Positions 8,316 through 15,443 of a stretch of 64,000 nucleotides of DNA are shown here, one piece after another (positions within the stretch are counted from its first letter, which is position 1; each line of letters begins with the position of its first letter). The notes under the pieces are model-generated. The model was given only the letters and a program-made list of their open reading frames with translations. It was not told where the DNA came from and did no database searches. Source of the stretch: Streptomyces sp. cf386 (GTDB lineage: Bacteria; Actinomycetota; Actinomycetes; Streptomycetales; Streptomycetaceae); assembly GCF_900103585.1 (NCBI RefSeq), contig NZ_FNHV01000020.1, positions 1 through 64,000 of the forward strand, written 5' to 3'. The translations under genes were made by a program, and so were the position numbers.

Positions 8316-8739
8316 CGGTCGGCTGCCCCTTCGCCAGCGCCACGAGGTCGGCGTACCGGATGACCGATCCGCCCGCGCCCCAGGTGCCGTCGGCCTGCTC
8401 GTGCACCAGCACCCACACCCGCAGGGCATCGGCCTGGGAGAGTCCGGCGGCGTCGAGCACGGTCCTGGTGGCCTCCTCGACCAGACCGGCCTTGCGCCGC
8501 TCGGAGAGCGCGCCCTGCGGCACCGTCACCTCCACGAGGAACCGGGGCGCGTCGTCCTCGGCGGTCGTCTGCGCCCCATCGGGCAGTTCGACGAGATAGC
8601 TCCACGCCTGGGCGCGGAAGAACGCGGTGTCGGGCGCGCCCTCCCAGCGCAGCAGTACGGCGGCCAGGTCCCGCTGGACGGTCCTGCGGCCCTCCTCGGT
8701 CAGGGAACCTGACGGGACGGTGAGCCGGATCATCGGCAT
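8308..8739 (-). CDS. tautomerase-superfamily protein (double-length, 143 aa)
   Basis: It begins Met-Pro-Met-Ile-Arg-Leu, so processing would expose the catalytic Pro1 of 4-oxalocrotonate tautomerase-like enzymes. A second beta-alpha-beta unit starts near residue 68 (FLVEVTVPQGALSERRKAGLVEE), giving a fused dimer like those of the cis-CaaD/MSAD type rather than a 62-residue 4-OT. It is the first gene of a leftward pair with the alcohol dehydrogenase and starts next to the TetR operators. The fold and Pro1 are visible; the reaction (keto-enol tautomerisation, dehalogenation or hydration) is not. Confidence 0.75.
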   Translation of the reverse strand: MPMIRLTVPSGSLTEEGRRTVQRDLAAVLLRWEGAPDTAFFRAQAWSYLVELPDGAQTTAEDDAPRFLVEVTVPQGALSERRKAGLVEEATRTVLDAAGLSQADALRVWVLVHEQADGTWGAGGSVIRYADLVALAKGQPTDA

Positions 8740-8772
8740 GACTGAAGTCTCCCCTCGTGCGCTGGGCCCGCC

Positions 8773-8823
8773 TATAACACTCGTTATAAGAGAAGGTCAG
8801 GCTAGAGTATGACGAGTGTTATA
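8773..8823. promoter_or_regulatory. two TetR-type operators between tautomerase and tetR
   Basis: Two matching palindromes: 8773-8788 (TATAAC-ACTC-GTTATA, perfect arms) and 8808-8823 (TATGAC-GAGT-GTTATA, one mismatch). Their 4-bp centres are complements of each other, and the centres are 35 bp apart. They cover the divergent promoter region and end about 20 nt before the tetR start, as expected for an autoregulated local repressor. Confidence 0.85.
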
Positions 8824-8843
8824 GTCAGAGGGGAGTTTCGGTC

Positions 8844-9434
8844 TTGGCCAAATCCAGCGCGCCGTCACGTGACCGCATCGTGGCCGGTGCGGCCGACCTG
8901 ATCAGCAGGCGCGGTCTGAACGCCGCGAGCATCCGGGAGGTCGCCAAGCACGCGAAGGCGCCGCTCGGCTCGACTTATCACTACTTCCCCGACGGCAAGC
9001 AGCAACTGGCCACCGAGGCCGTGCGGTACGCGGGCACGGCGGTCGCCGGCATCCTGCGCAAGGAGCTGGACGTCGGGCCGGTCGCCGGCCTGCGCGCCTT
9101 CCTGGCCCTGTGGCGCGGCATCGTCGTCGAGAGCGACTTCCGCGCCGGCTGCCCGGTGCTGGCCGTGTCCGTCGAGGAGCCCCCGGCCGACGAGATCCCG
9201 CCGGCTCTCCTCGCCGCCGCCGAGGCCTTCCTGGAGTGGGAGCGGCTACTCGTCGAGACGCTGTGCGCGCACGGGGCCGACCCCGATCAGGCCCCTGGGC
9301 TGGCGGCCCTGATCGTGGCATCCGTCGAGGGCGCGATCGCCATGAGCCGCGCCGAGCGGAGCATGCGGGCGCTGGACCGGGTTGCGGAGCAGCTCGAAGT
9401 GCTGATTGTGGGGGCGGTGGGGCGTTCGGCCTGA
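8844..9434 (+). CDS. TetR-family repressor (LmrA/YxaF-like)
   Basis: 196 residues. The N-terminal helix-turn-helix is SRDRIVAGAADLISRRGLNAASIREVAKHAKAPLGSTYHYF-like (residues 8-50), with the hallmark Gly-Ser-x-Tyr-His-Tyr-Phe end. The C-terminal ligand domain carries the 'RAGCPVLAVSVE' segment shared by LmrA/YxaF-type regulators, where the Cys lines the pocket. The TTG start at 8844 is preceded by GAGGGGAG at 8828-8834. It probably represses itself and the tautomerase-dehydrogenase operon through the paired operators just upstream. The inducer is unknown. Confidence 0.88.
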   Translation: MAKSSAPSRDRIVAGAADLISRRGLNAASIREVAKHAKAPLGSTYHYFPDGKQQLATEAVRYAGTAVAGILRKELDVGPVAGLRAFLALWRGIVVESDFRAGCPVLAVSVEEPPADEIPPALLAAAEAFLEWERLLVETLCAHGADPDQAPGLAALIVASVEGAIAMSRAERSMRALDRVAEQLEVLIVGAVGRSA

Positions 9435-9535
9435 GGGGAGGGGAGAGAGGGGGGTGCGGGGTGAGGCGGTTGCCGACGTGGGGCGTACGTGACGACCGCC
9501 GAGGCGTCCCCGGTGGCGATTTCCTGGTCGGACGG

Positions 9536-10072
9536 TCAGATCACGCAGCCCACATGCGCCAGCGCCTGCTTCAGCAGCACCCCGTGTCCACCCGGCATCT
9601 CGCTCTGCACCGCCGGGGACAGCGCCTCCTGCGGGCTGAACCACACCAGGTCGAGGGCGTCCTGGCGGGGGCGGCAGTCGCCGCTGACCGGGACGACGTA
9701 GGCGAGGGAGACCGCGTGCTGGCGTGGGTCGTGGTACGCCGTGACGCCCTGCGTCGGGAAGTACTCCGCGACGGTGAACGGCTGCAGGGAGGTCGGGACG
9801 CGGGGGAGCGCCACCGGGCCGAGGTCCTTCTCCAGATGGCGCAGCAGGGCGTCGCGGACTCGCTCGTGGTGCAGTACGCGGCCGGAGACCAGGGTCCGGC
9901 TGACCGTACCGTCCGGTCCGATGCGCAGCAGGAGGCCGATGCTGGTGACCTCTCCGCTGTCGTCGATGCGCACGGGCACGGCCTCGACGTACAGGATCGG
10001 CATGCGGGCGCGTGCCATCTCCAGCTCGTCGGGGGACAGCCAGCCGGGCGTGGTTTCGGTCATGTCAGACAT
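9536..10072 (-). CDS. NUDIX-fold protein of the DUF4916 type, catalytic box degenerate
   Basis: 178 residues matching the actinobacterial family annotated as DUF4916/NUDIX hydrolase family. It opens with TPGWLSPDELEMARARMPI and contains VEAVPVRI, a central beta region and the late segment DALDLVWFSPQEAL. The stretch at the NUDIX-box position is GRVLHHERVRDALLRHLEKDLG. It keeps the spacing of G-x5-E-x7-R but lacks the REUxEE triad (RH..KD), so pyrophosphatase activity is doubtful. An alternative ATG is three codons in. A TATGAT-like -10 lies at 10079-10084 on the minus strand. No functional link with neighbours is evident. Confidence 0.65.
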   Translation of the reverse strand: MSDMTETTPGWLSPDELEMARARMPILYVEAVPVRIDDSGEVTSIGLLLRIGPDGTVSRTLVSGRVLHHERVRDALLRHLEKDLGPVALPRVPTSLQPFTVAEYFPTQGVTAYHDPRQHAVSLAYVVPVSGDCRPRQDALDLVWFSPQEALSPAVQSEMPGGHGVLLKQALAHVGCVI

Positions 10073-10105
10073 TGCTTGATCATACTTTCCGGGAATTGCG
10101 AACGC

Positions 10106-11311
10106 TCAGTCGCGGGGCTGACGGGATTCGGGAGCGGGAGCGGGAGCGGGAGCGGGAGAGGGAGGGGAAGGGGCGGGTTCGGGGGCGGGCAGTCCATAGA
10201 GGCGGCGGGCGTTGTCGCCGGCCGTCCACGCCGCGATCCGCAGCGCGTCCGGCAGGCTCAGTTCGTCGGCGTCCACCCGGTCCTGGAGCAGGTCGCCCAG
10301 GCCGCGGCGGAACGCCAGTGCGCCGAGCCGGTAGAACTCGGCCAGACCATACGCGTCCGAGCTGTACAGCAGCTTGCGGAACGGGGTGATCTCCAGGGCC
10401 TCGGCCAGGATCGCCCGGGACCGGGCCGGGCCGACGTGGTGCAGGGTGAGGCCCACGTCCAGGTACACCTGCTCGAACACCGCCGCCAGATAGGCGGCCT
10501 GGCGCTGGTACGGCCAGCAGTGCAGCAGCAGGACGGGGATGGTGCCCTTGGTGAGGTGCAGCCAGTCCGTCAGGTGGGTGGGGTCCACCCGGTGCAGCCG
10601 GATGTCGTTGTCGCCGAACCCGGTGTGCAACTGGAGCGGCAGTCCCAGGTCCACCGCCGTCCACAGCAGGTGCCGTACCAGGACCGGATCGGCCAGCCGG
10701 CCGCCCTCCGCCAGCCAGCGCCGGGCCGCCGCGGTGACGAGCACGTCCGCCGGGCGCGCCGGGTCCAGGTCGAAGCCCGTGCGATACGCGGCGACCGACT
10801 TCACGGCCACCACGCCCGGACGTCGTACGGCCTCCTCGACGGCCGTGCGGAAGGCGGTGGCATACGCGTCCGGCTCGACCCCCTCCGCCGCCACCGCTTC
10901 GGCGACCGCTTCCAGCCGTACGACTTCGTACGCAGCCCCGTCGGCGGTCTCCGCCAGTTCCCCCGGTGTGGTGAGGGGGTGCGGGGTGTACCCGGTGTCG
11001 ACGCAGAACACCTCGGTTCCGGCGGCGGCGAGCAACCGGCGGTTCACCTCGCGTGCGCCGAGTTCCGCGCGCCGGGACAGGTAGGCGTCGGCGGGGGCGT
11101 GGCGCGGCAGATCGAGCAGGGGTGCGCAGTGGCGGCGTACGGCCACGCCCGCCGGGGTGTCGAAGGGCGAGATGCCGGGCCAGGGCTCGCCCTCGGTGAG
11201 CAGGGACTCGAAGCCCTCGCGGTCCAGGTCGGCGGTGACCACCCCGTGGCAGTGATGGTCCACCAGCGGCAGCGCCGCGAGCGCCTCGTGGACCGGGCCG
11301 GTGGCGCTCAT
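10106..11311 (-). CDS. amidohydrolase-2 family protein (FluG N-domain-like)
   Basis: 401 residues forming a metal-dependent TIM-barrel hydrolase. The metal-ligand His-Cys-His motif is near residue 19 (VDHHCH), with later LHTGFGDND, LHCWPY and the terminal YSSDAYG Asp. It sits one nucleotide downstream of a glutamine-synthetase-like gene, the same two domains that are fused in fungal FluG and plant NodGS. That suggests it removes or transfers the product of a gamma-glutamyl ligation. The last 30 residues are a Pro-Ala/Pro-Ser tail encoded by a hexanucleotide repeat and are probably disordered. Confidence 0.8.
   Translation of the reverse strand: MSATGPVHEALAALPLVDHHCHGVVTADLDREGFESLLTEGEPWPGISPFDTPAGVAVRRHCAPLLDLPRHAPADAYLSRRAELGAREVNRRLLAAAGTEVFCVDTGYTPHPLTTPGELAETADGAAYEVVRLEAVAEAVAAEGVEPDAYATAFRTAVEEAVRRPGVVAVKSVAAYRTGFDLDPARPADVLVTAAARRWLAEGGRLADPVLVRHLLWTAVDLGLPLQLHTGFGDNDIRLHRVDPTHLTDWLHLTKGTIPVLLLHCWPYQRQAAYLAAVFEQVYLDVGLTLHHVGPARSRAILAEALEITPFRKLLYSSDAYGLAEFYRLGALAFRRGLGDLLQDRVDADELSLPDALRIAAWTAGDNARRLYGLPAPEPAPSPPSPAPAPAPAPESRQPRD
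10130..10159. repeat. GGGAGC hexanucleotide microsatellite
   Basis: Four perfect GGGAGC units (10130-10153) followed by GGGAGA. On the minus strand they encode the (Ala-Pro)n stretch in the tail of the amidohydrolase. The repeat is in frame, so unit gain or loss would lengthen or shorten the tail without a frameshift. Confidence 0.9.
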
Positions 11312-11312
11312 C

Positions 11313-12716
11313 TCAGTACTTCCACCGGTACGCCGCTGCCACTTGATCGTCGTTCAGCCCGGCGACGGCATCGAGCTCGCCTTCTCGTACGGCGATCACG
11401 GCGTCGGTGAGGACCGGGCCCAGCGCGGTCCGCAACGGCTCGTCCGCACGGAAGTGTCTGACGGCCTCACGCAGCGATACCGGTAGCCGGCGGACGCCCC
11501 TGGCTGCCGCGACCTGCGCAGCGAGGTGCGCCGGATCGCCGGTGATCTCCTCGGGCAACCGCGCGCCCGAGGTCAGTCCGTCCAGCCCGGCGGCGATCAG
11601 ACAGCCGAGGGCGAGATACGGGTTGGCGGCCAGGTCCACCGGCTTGACCTCCAGGTTGGCGGCCTGGTCGCGGTGGCCCGCCGTGCCGGTGACGACGCGC
11701 AGCCCCGCCTCCCGCGTCTCCCGGCCCCACGCGGTGAACACCCCGGCCCACTGCGAGGGTTTGAGCCGCAGATAGCTGGCCGGGCTCGGCGCGGTGACCG
11801 CCGTGAGGGCGGGGAGGTGGGTGAGGACGCCGGCCGCGAAGGCCTCGGCCTCGGGCCGCATACCGTGGCGGCGATCCCCGCCCGCGTGCAGGTTGACGCC
11901 GTCGCGCCACGCGGAGAGGTGGACATGGCCGCCGTTGCCGACGCCCTGTCCGAGGACCGCCGGGGCGAAGGACACCGCGAGCCCGTGGCGCTGCGCCACC
12001 GCGCGGATCGTCTGGCGTACCAGCACGCTGCGGTCGGCCGCCGCCACCGGATCGAGCGCGCTCACCGACAGCTCGAACTGCCCGGCCGCGTACTCGGGAT
12101 GGAGCTGGTCGACCTCCACCCCCTGCCGCGCGAGCGCCGCCAGCAGTTCGGCCATGCAGTCGCTCAACTGGACCTGGCGGGTGGCGCCGTACGCCGGTCC
12201 CGTGACCGCCGGTACGAACTCGCCGTCGGCGCCGGGTGGTTGGGCGAAAGCCCACTCGATCTCGATGCTCGCCCTGAAGGTGACGCCGTGCCGCTCGGCG
12301 GCCTCCTGGACCGTCCGCCGCAGGAAGGTGCGGCCGCATCCGGGATGCCGCCCGCCCTCCTGGGTGATCCGGTCGACCGGCGCCCACGCCCAGCCGGGCT
12401 GCCCGGCCAGCTCCACCAGCTGGTCCAGGTCGGGGTAGAGACGCAGATCGCCGTCCGGGGAGCCGAGGACGTCGGTGGTGACGATGGAGTCGTTCGCGAG
12501 GAACGTGTCAAACACCGGTGACATCCCGATGCCCCAGGCCGCCGCTGAGGCGAGCTTCGCCGTCGGGACCGCCTTCACCCGGCCGATGCCCGCCGTGTCG
12601 ACGTACGCCAGGACGATCCCGTGCACGCCCCGCCCGGACAGCTCGCCGCTCAGCGCGGTGGCCCGCTCGACGTCCCCGGGACGCCCTCCCGGTACGGGGT
12701 CGGCAAGGGTGGTCAT
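11313..12716 (-). CDS. glutamine-synthetase-family ligase (FluG/NodGS C-domain-like)
   Basis: 467 residues from the ATG at 12716. Longer in-frame readings upstream are low-complexity and unlikely. GS signatures are present: the N-terminal beta-grasp segment VHGIVLAYVDTAGIGRVKAVP, the metal/glutamate motif HPEYAAGQFEL, the ATP-side NGGHVHLSAW, and the C-terminal NLEVKPVDLAANPYLALG. It lacks the Tyr-adenylylation loop of GlnA. Such proteins join glutamate to an amine (gamma-glutamyl-polyamide or -ethanolamide synthetases, IpuC, FluG). It is followed after one base by an amidohydrolase gene, making a split FluG-like pair. The amine substrate is unknown. Confidence 0.8.
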   Translation of the reverse strand: MTTLADPVPGGRPGDVERATALSGELSGRGVHGIVLAYVDTAGIGRVKAVPTAKLASAAAWGIGMSPVFDTFLANDSIVTTDVLGSPDGDLRLYPDLDQLVELAGQPGWAWAPVDRITQEGGRHPGCGRTFLRRTVQEAAERHGVTFRASIEIEWAFAQPPGADGEFVPAVTGPAYGATRQVQLSDCMAELLAALARQGVEVDQLHPEYAAGQFELSVSALDPVAAADRSVLVRQTIRAVAQRHGLAVSFAPAVLGQGVGNGGHVHLSAWRDGVNLHAGGDRRHGMRPEAEAFAAGVLTHLPALTAVTAPSPASYLRLKPSQWAGVFTAWGRETREAGLRVVTGTAGHRDQAANLEVKPVDLAANPYLALGCLIAAGLDGLTSGARLPEEITGDPAHLAAQVAAARGVRRLPVSLREAVRHFRADEPLRTALGPVLTDAVIAVREGELDAVAGLNDDQVAAAYRWKY

Positions 12717-12799
12717 ACGGTCTCCTCGACGAGCTCGGCCGGTCCGTGCCGGTGCTGTCCGCGCCGGTTCGGTCCGGGTCGCGCGGTCCCTGCTGGGCG

Positions 12800-13609
12800 T
12801 CAGGGTTTCACGGCCACCGCGCCGTACTGCGGCACCGCAGCGGGAGAGTCGGCGGCGCGCCACTGCGAGCAGGACACCATCCCCGGTTCCAGCAGCTCAA
12901 GACCCTCGAAGAACGCGGCGATGTCGGCGCCGCTGCGGGCCGTGATCGGCGGCGTGGCGTTCTCGTTCCAGAACTTCATCGCCGGGATCTGACCCTCGCC
13001 GCCGAGTTCGGAGTCGAAGGTCGGGTGCGTCAGCACCAGCAGGCTTCCGGAGGGGACCGCGGCCAGGACGCGCCGCACGATGTCGCGGGCCTTGTCGTAG
13101 TCCAGCACGAAGTTGAGGATGCCCAGCATCATCACCGCGACCGGCTCGGTGAAGTCCAGGGTCTGCCCGGCGCGCTCGACGATGGCGTCCGGGTCGTGCA
13201 CATCGGCGTCGATGTAGGCGGTGACGCCCTCGCGGGTGCCGGTCAGCAGCGTGCGGGCGTGCACGAGCACGATCGGGTCGTTGTCGACGTACACGATGCG
13301 TGAGTCGGGCGCGACGAGCTGGGCGATCTCGTGAGTGTTCTCCGCCGTCGGCAGCCCGGTACCGATGTCCAGGAACTGCCGTATGCCGCGCTCCTCGGCC
13401 ACGAACCGCACTGCCCGGCCGAGGAACTCGCGGTCCGCGCGGGCGATGTCCCGGATGATCGGGAACATGCCGGCGACCTGCTCGCCGACCTGCTGGTCGA
13501 CCTCGTAGTTGTCCTTGCCGCCGATCCAGTAGTTCCACACGCGCGCGTTGTGCGCCACACCGGTGTTCAGCTTCGCCGACCCGCCCGCCGGGGTGTGGCC
13601 ATCGCTCAC
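12800..13609 (-). CDS. SAM-dependent methyltransferase, Methyltransf_19 (DUF574) family
   Basis: 269 residues from a GTG at 13609, preceded by AGGAG. Family marks include NYWIGGKDNYEVD, the SAM motif FLDIGTGLPTAENTHEIAQ, VYVDNDPIV, and the C-terminal 'GLELLEPGMVS..W'. The family is greatly expanded in Streptomyces and its substrates are mostly unknown. A paralogue lies at 27088-27885. The gene stands alone between the glutamine-synthetase-like gene and a lipoprotein gene. Confidence 0.85.
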   Translation of the reverse strand: MSDGHTPAGGSAKLNTGVAHNARVWNYWIGGKDNYEVDQQVGEQVAGMFPIIRDIARADREFLGRAVRFVAEERGIRQFLDIGTGLPTAENTHEIAQLVAPDSRIVYVDNDPIVLVHARTLLTGTREGVTAYIDADVHDPDAIVERAGQTLDFTEPVAVMMLGILNFVLDYDKARDIVRRVLAAVPSGSLLVLTHPTFDSELGGEGQIPAMKFWNENATPPITARSGADIAAFFEGLELLEPGMVSCSQWRAADSPAAVPQYGAVAVKP

Positions 13610-13750
13610 GACTTGTTCCTCTCCTCGCACGCATGCACGACCGAAACCGGCCATCGCCGCCATTGTGCCGCTCCGTTGATCACGTTGTCCCGGGAATCGG
13701 CAGAGCCGGTACGGCCGTTGGCATGCGGAGGGAGAGCTGCCGCGGAACCG

Positions 13751-14575
13751 TTACTCGATCTCGCTGGGAGTCGCGGCCGGCGACTTCCCGGCCAGGACGT
13801 CCTGGAGGCGCTGGGTGCCCAGCTTCACCGCCTGCTCGACGGAGTCGTGCTCGTCCCCGTCGAGGCCGCCCGCCGTGACGGTGATCGCGTCGTTGCCGAC
13901 CCGTACGGCGGCGACGTCCAGGGTGAGCGTGGCCTCCTCGCCGTCGGTCGTGCCCTGCACCGTCACCCGCAGGCCCTGCCGGGCGTCGCCCACCTTCGGC
14001 AGCGAGGTCTCGATCACCTGGACGGTGCGCTCCTCGCCGTTCTCGGTCATCGTGAACTGGTCGCACTCGTCCGGCAACTTCGCCATCCAGTTCAAGGAGT
14101 CCTGCGGGTCGCTCCGGTCGTAGGAGGCGACCTGGTACAGCAGCCGCGAGTTGTCCTGCGTGAAGCCGCGCAGCGCATTGGCTCCCGACGGCTTGCCCAG
14201 CAGATCGTCGTCGTAGAGCGAGTCCATGAGCTGCTGGCAGTCGGCGGCGTCGGCCTTGGCGGTGAGGAAGTCGGAGACGTCGACCGTGCCGACGAGCAGG
14301 GAGTCGTGCCAGTTCTCGGCCTCGGTGTCCTTGACCTGCGTCCAGTCGTCCTCGATGTCCGCCGCGGTGATCAGCGCCGTCTCCGCGCCTGACTCGGTGA
14401 GGGTGGCCGTGGGCGAGGGCGTCGGCTGCTTCCTGGCGGCGGGGGACGCGGTGACGCCCGAGTCCCGTGCCCCGTCCTTGTCGCCGTCGTCCGAGCAGGC
14501 GGCGGTGGTCAGCAGTGCGCCCGCCGTCAGGGCCGAGGAGAGAACGCGGGCGAGCCGGGACGTACGACGGATCAT
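13751..14575 (-). CDS. secreted lipoprotein of unknown function
   Basis: 274 residues with an N-terminal twin-arginine-containing signal (MIRRTSRLAR) and lipobox Leu-Thr-Thr-Ala-Ala-Cys, so the mature protein is a surface lipoprotein anchored at Cys27. A Ser/Thr/Pro-rich linker (residues 40-60) precedes an alpha/beta domain resembling the PknH-like/LpqN-type sensor lipoproteins of actinobacteria. Two conserved-looking Cys (ADCQQLMDSLYD and DECDQF) could form a disulfide. It is downstream of the response regulator, with the same direction but a 110-bp gap, so cotranscription is uncertain. Confidence 0.7.
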   Translation of the reverse strand: MIRRTSRLARVLSSALTAGALLTTAACSDDGDKDGARDSGVTASPAARKQPTPSPTATLTESGAETALITAADIEDDWTQVKDTEAENWHDSLLVGTVDVSDFLTAKADAADCQQLMDSLYDDDLLGKPSGANALRGFTQDNSRLLYQVASYDRSDPQDSLNWMAKLPDECDQFTMTENGEERTVQVIETSLPKVGDARQGLRVTVQGTTDGEEATLTLDVAAVRVGNDAITVTAGGLDGDEHDSVEQAVKLGTQRLQDVLAGKSPAATPSEIE

Positions 14576-14685
14576 CGGGAGTGCCTCCTGAGAACGAGAC
14601 GCGTGCCCTCAGCGCACCACCGCGGCTGATGGCCCACCAGCGGCGCCGGACCGTTCGAGTGAGCCCCGCCCGCAGTGCCGCCGCC

Positions 14686-15393
14686 TCACCCGCCGGGCTG
14701 CGCGTGCCCGTTCTGCCAGGCCCAGGCCGCGATCTCGACGCGGTTCCGTGCCGCCAGTTTGAGCTGGACGCTGGACAGGTGCGTCTTGACCGTGGACAGG
14801 GAGACATACAGCTCGGCGGCGATCTCGGCGTTCGTGCGGCCGAGGGCGACCAGGCGGACGACGTCGAGTTCGCGGTCGGTGAGCGGCTCGGTGAGCGCCG
14901 CGGGCTTCACCGGGGCGACGACGGGGGTGGGCTCGGACTGCGGGGCGGTGACGTGCTTGAGCAGGCGGACCGTGACCGACGGCGAGACCAGCGAGTCGCC
15001 GGCCGCGGCGGCGCGGACCGCCTCCGCGAGGAGGGCGGGCCCCGAGTCCTTCAGCAGAAACCCGCACGCGCCGCCGCGCAGCGCCCCGTAGACGTACTCG
15101 TCGAGGTCGAACGTGGTCACCACGACCACCCGCATCGGGTCGGCCACATCGGGCCCCGCCAGCAGCCGGGTCGCCTCCAGCCCGTCCAGCTTCGGCATCC
15201 GGATGTCCAGCAGGCAGACGTCCGGCCGCTCCCGCCGGGCCAGCGCCACCGCCTCCTCGCCGTCGGCGGCCTCGGCGACGACGGTGATGTCGGGCTGGGC
15301 GTCGAGGAAGAAGCGGAAGCCGGTGCGGACCATCTCCTGGTCGTCGGCGATGAGGACGCGGATGGGCGCCCCGGACGGGGGTGGGGTGGTCAT
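14686..15393 (-). CDS. NarL/LuxR-type response regulator
   Basis: 235 residues from the ATG at 15393. The receiver domain is 11-125, with acidic pair Asp-Asp (17-18), phospho-acceptor Asp63 in CLLDIRMPKLDG, Thr in VVTTFD and Lys in LLKDS. A C-terminal LuxR helix-turn-helix has LTDRELDVVRLVALGRTNAEIAAELYVSLSTVKTHL. It is 50 bp downstream of an FtsX-type permease. The HisKA_3 sensor kinase at 18855-20036 is its likely partner although a transporter lies between them. It probably controls the ABC genes or an export stress response. Confidence 0.88.
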   Translation of the reverse strand: MTTPPPSGAPIRVLIADDQEMVRTGFRFFLDAQPDITVVAEAADGEEAVALARRERPDVCLLDIRMPKLDGLEATRLLAGPDVADPMRVVVVTTFDLDEYVYGALRGGACGFLLKDSGPALLAEAVRAAAAGDSLVSPSVTVRLLKHVTAPQSEPTPVVAPVKPAALTEPLTDRELDVVRLVALGRTNAEIAAELYVSLSTVKTHLSSVQLKLAARNRVEIAAWAWQNGHAQPGG

Positions 15394-15443
15394 GGCTCGA
15401 TCATGCCGCAGCGACGCGGCCCCCGAGTGACTGCCGTCCACGG

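Noticed and set aside
11313..12863. Upstream extension of the glutamine-synthetase-like gene by about 49 codons
   Set aside because: The added residues are Arg/Thr/Pro-rich and unlike GS N-termini; the ATG at 12716 fits the family start.
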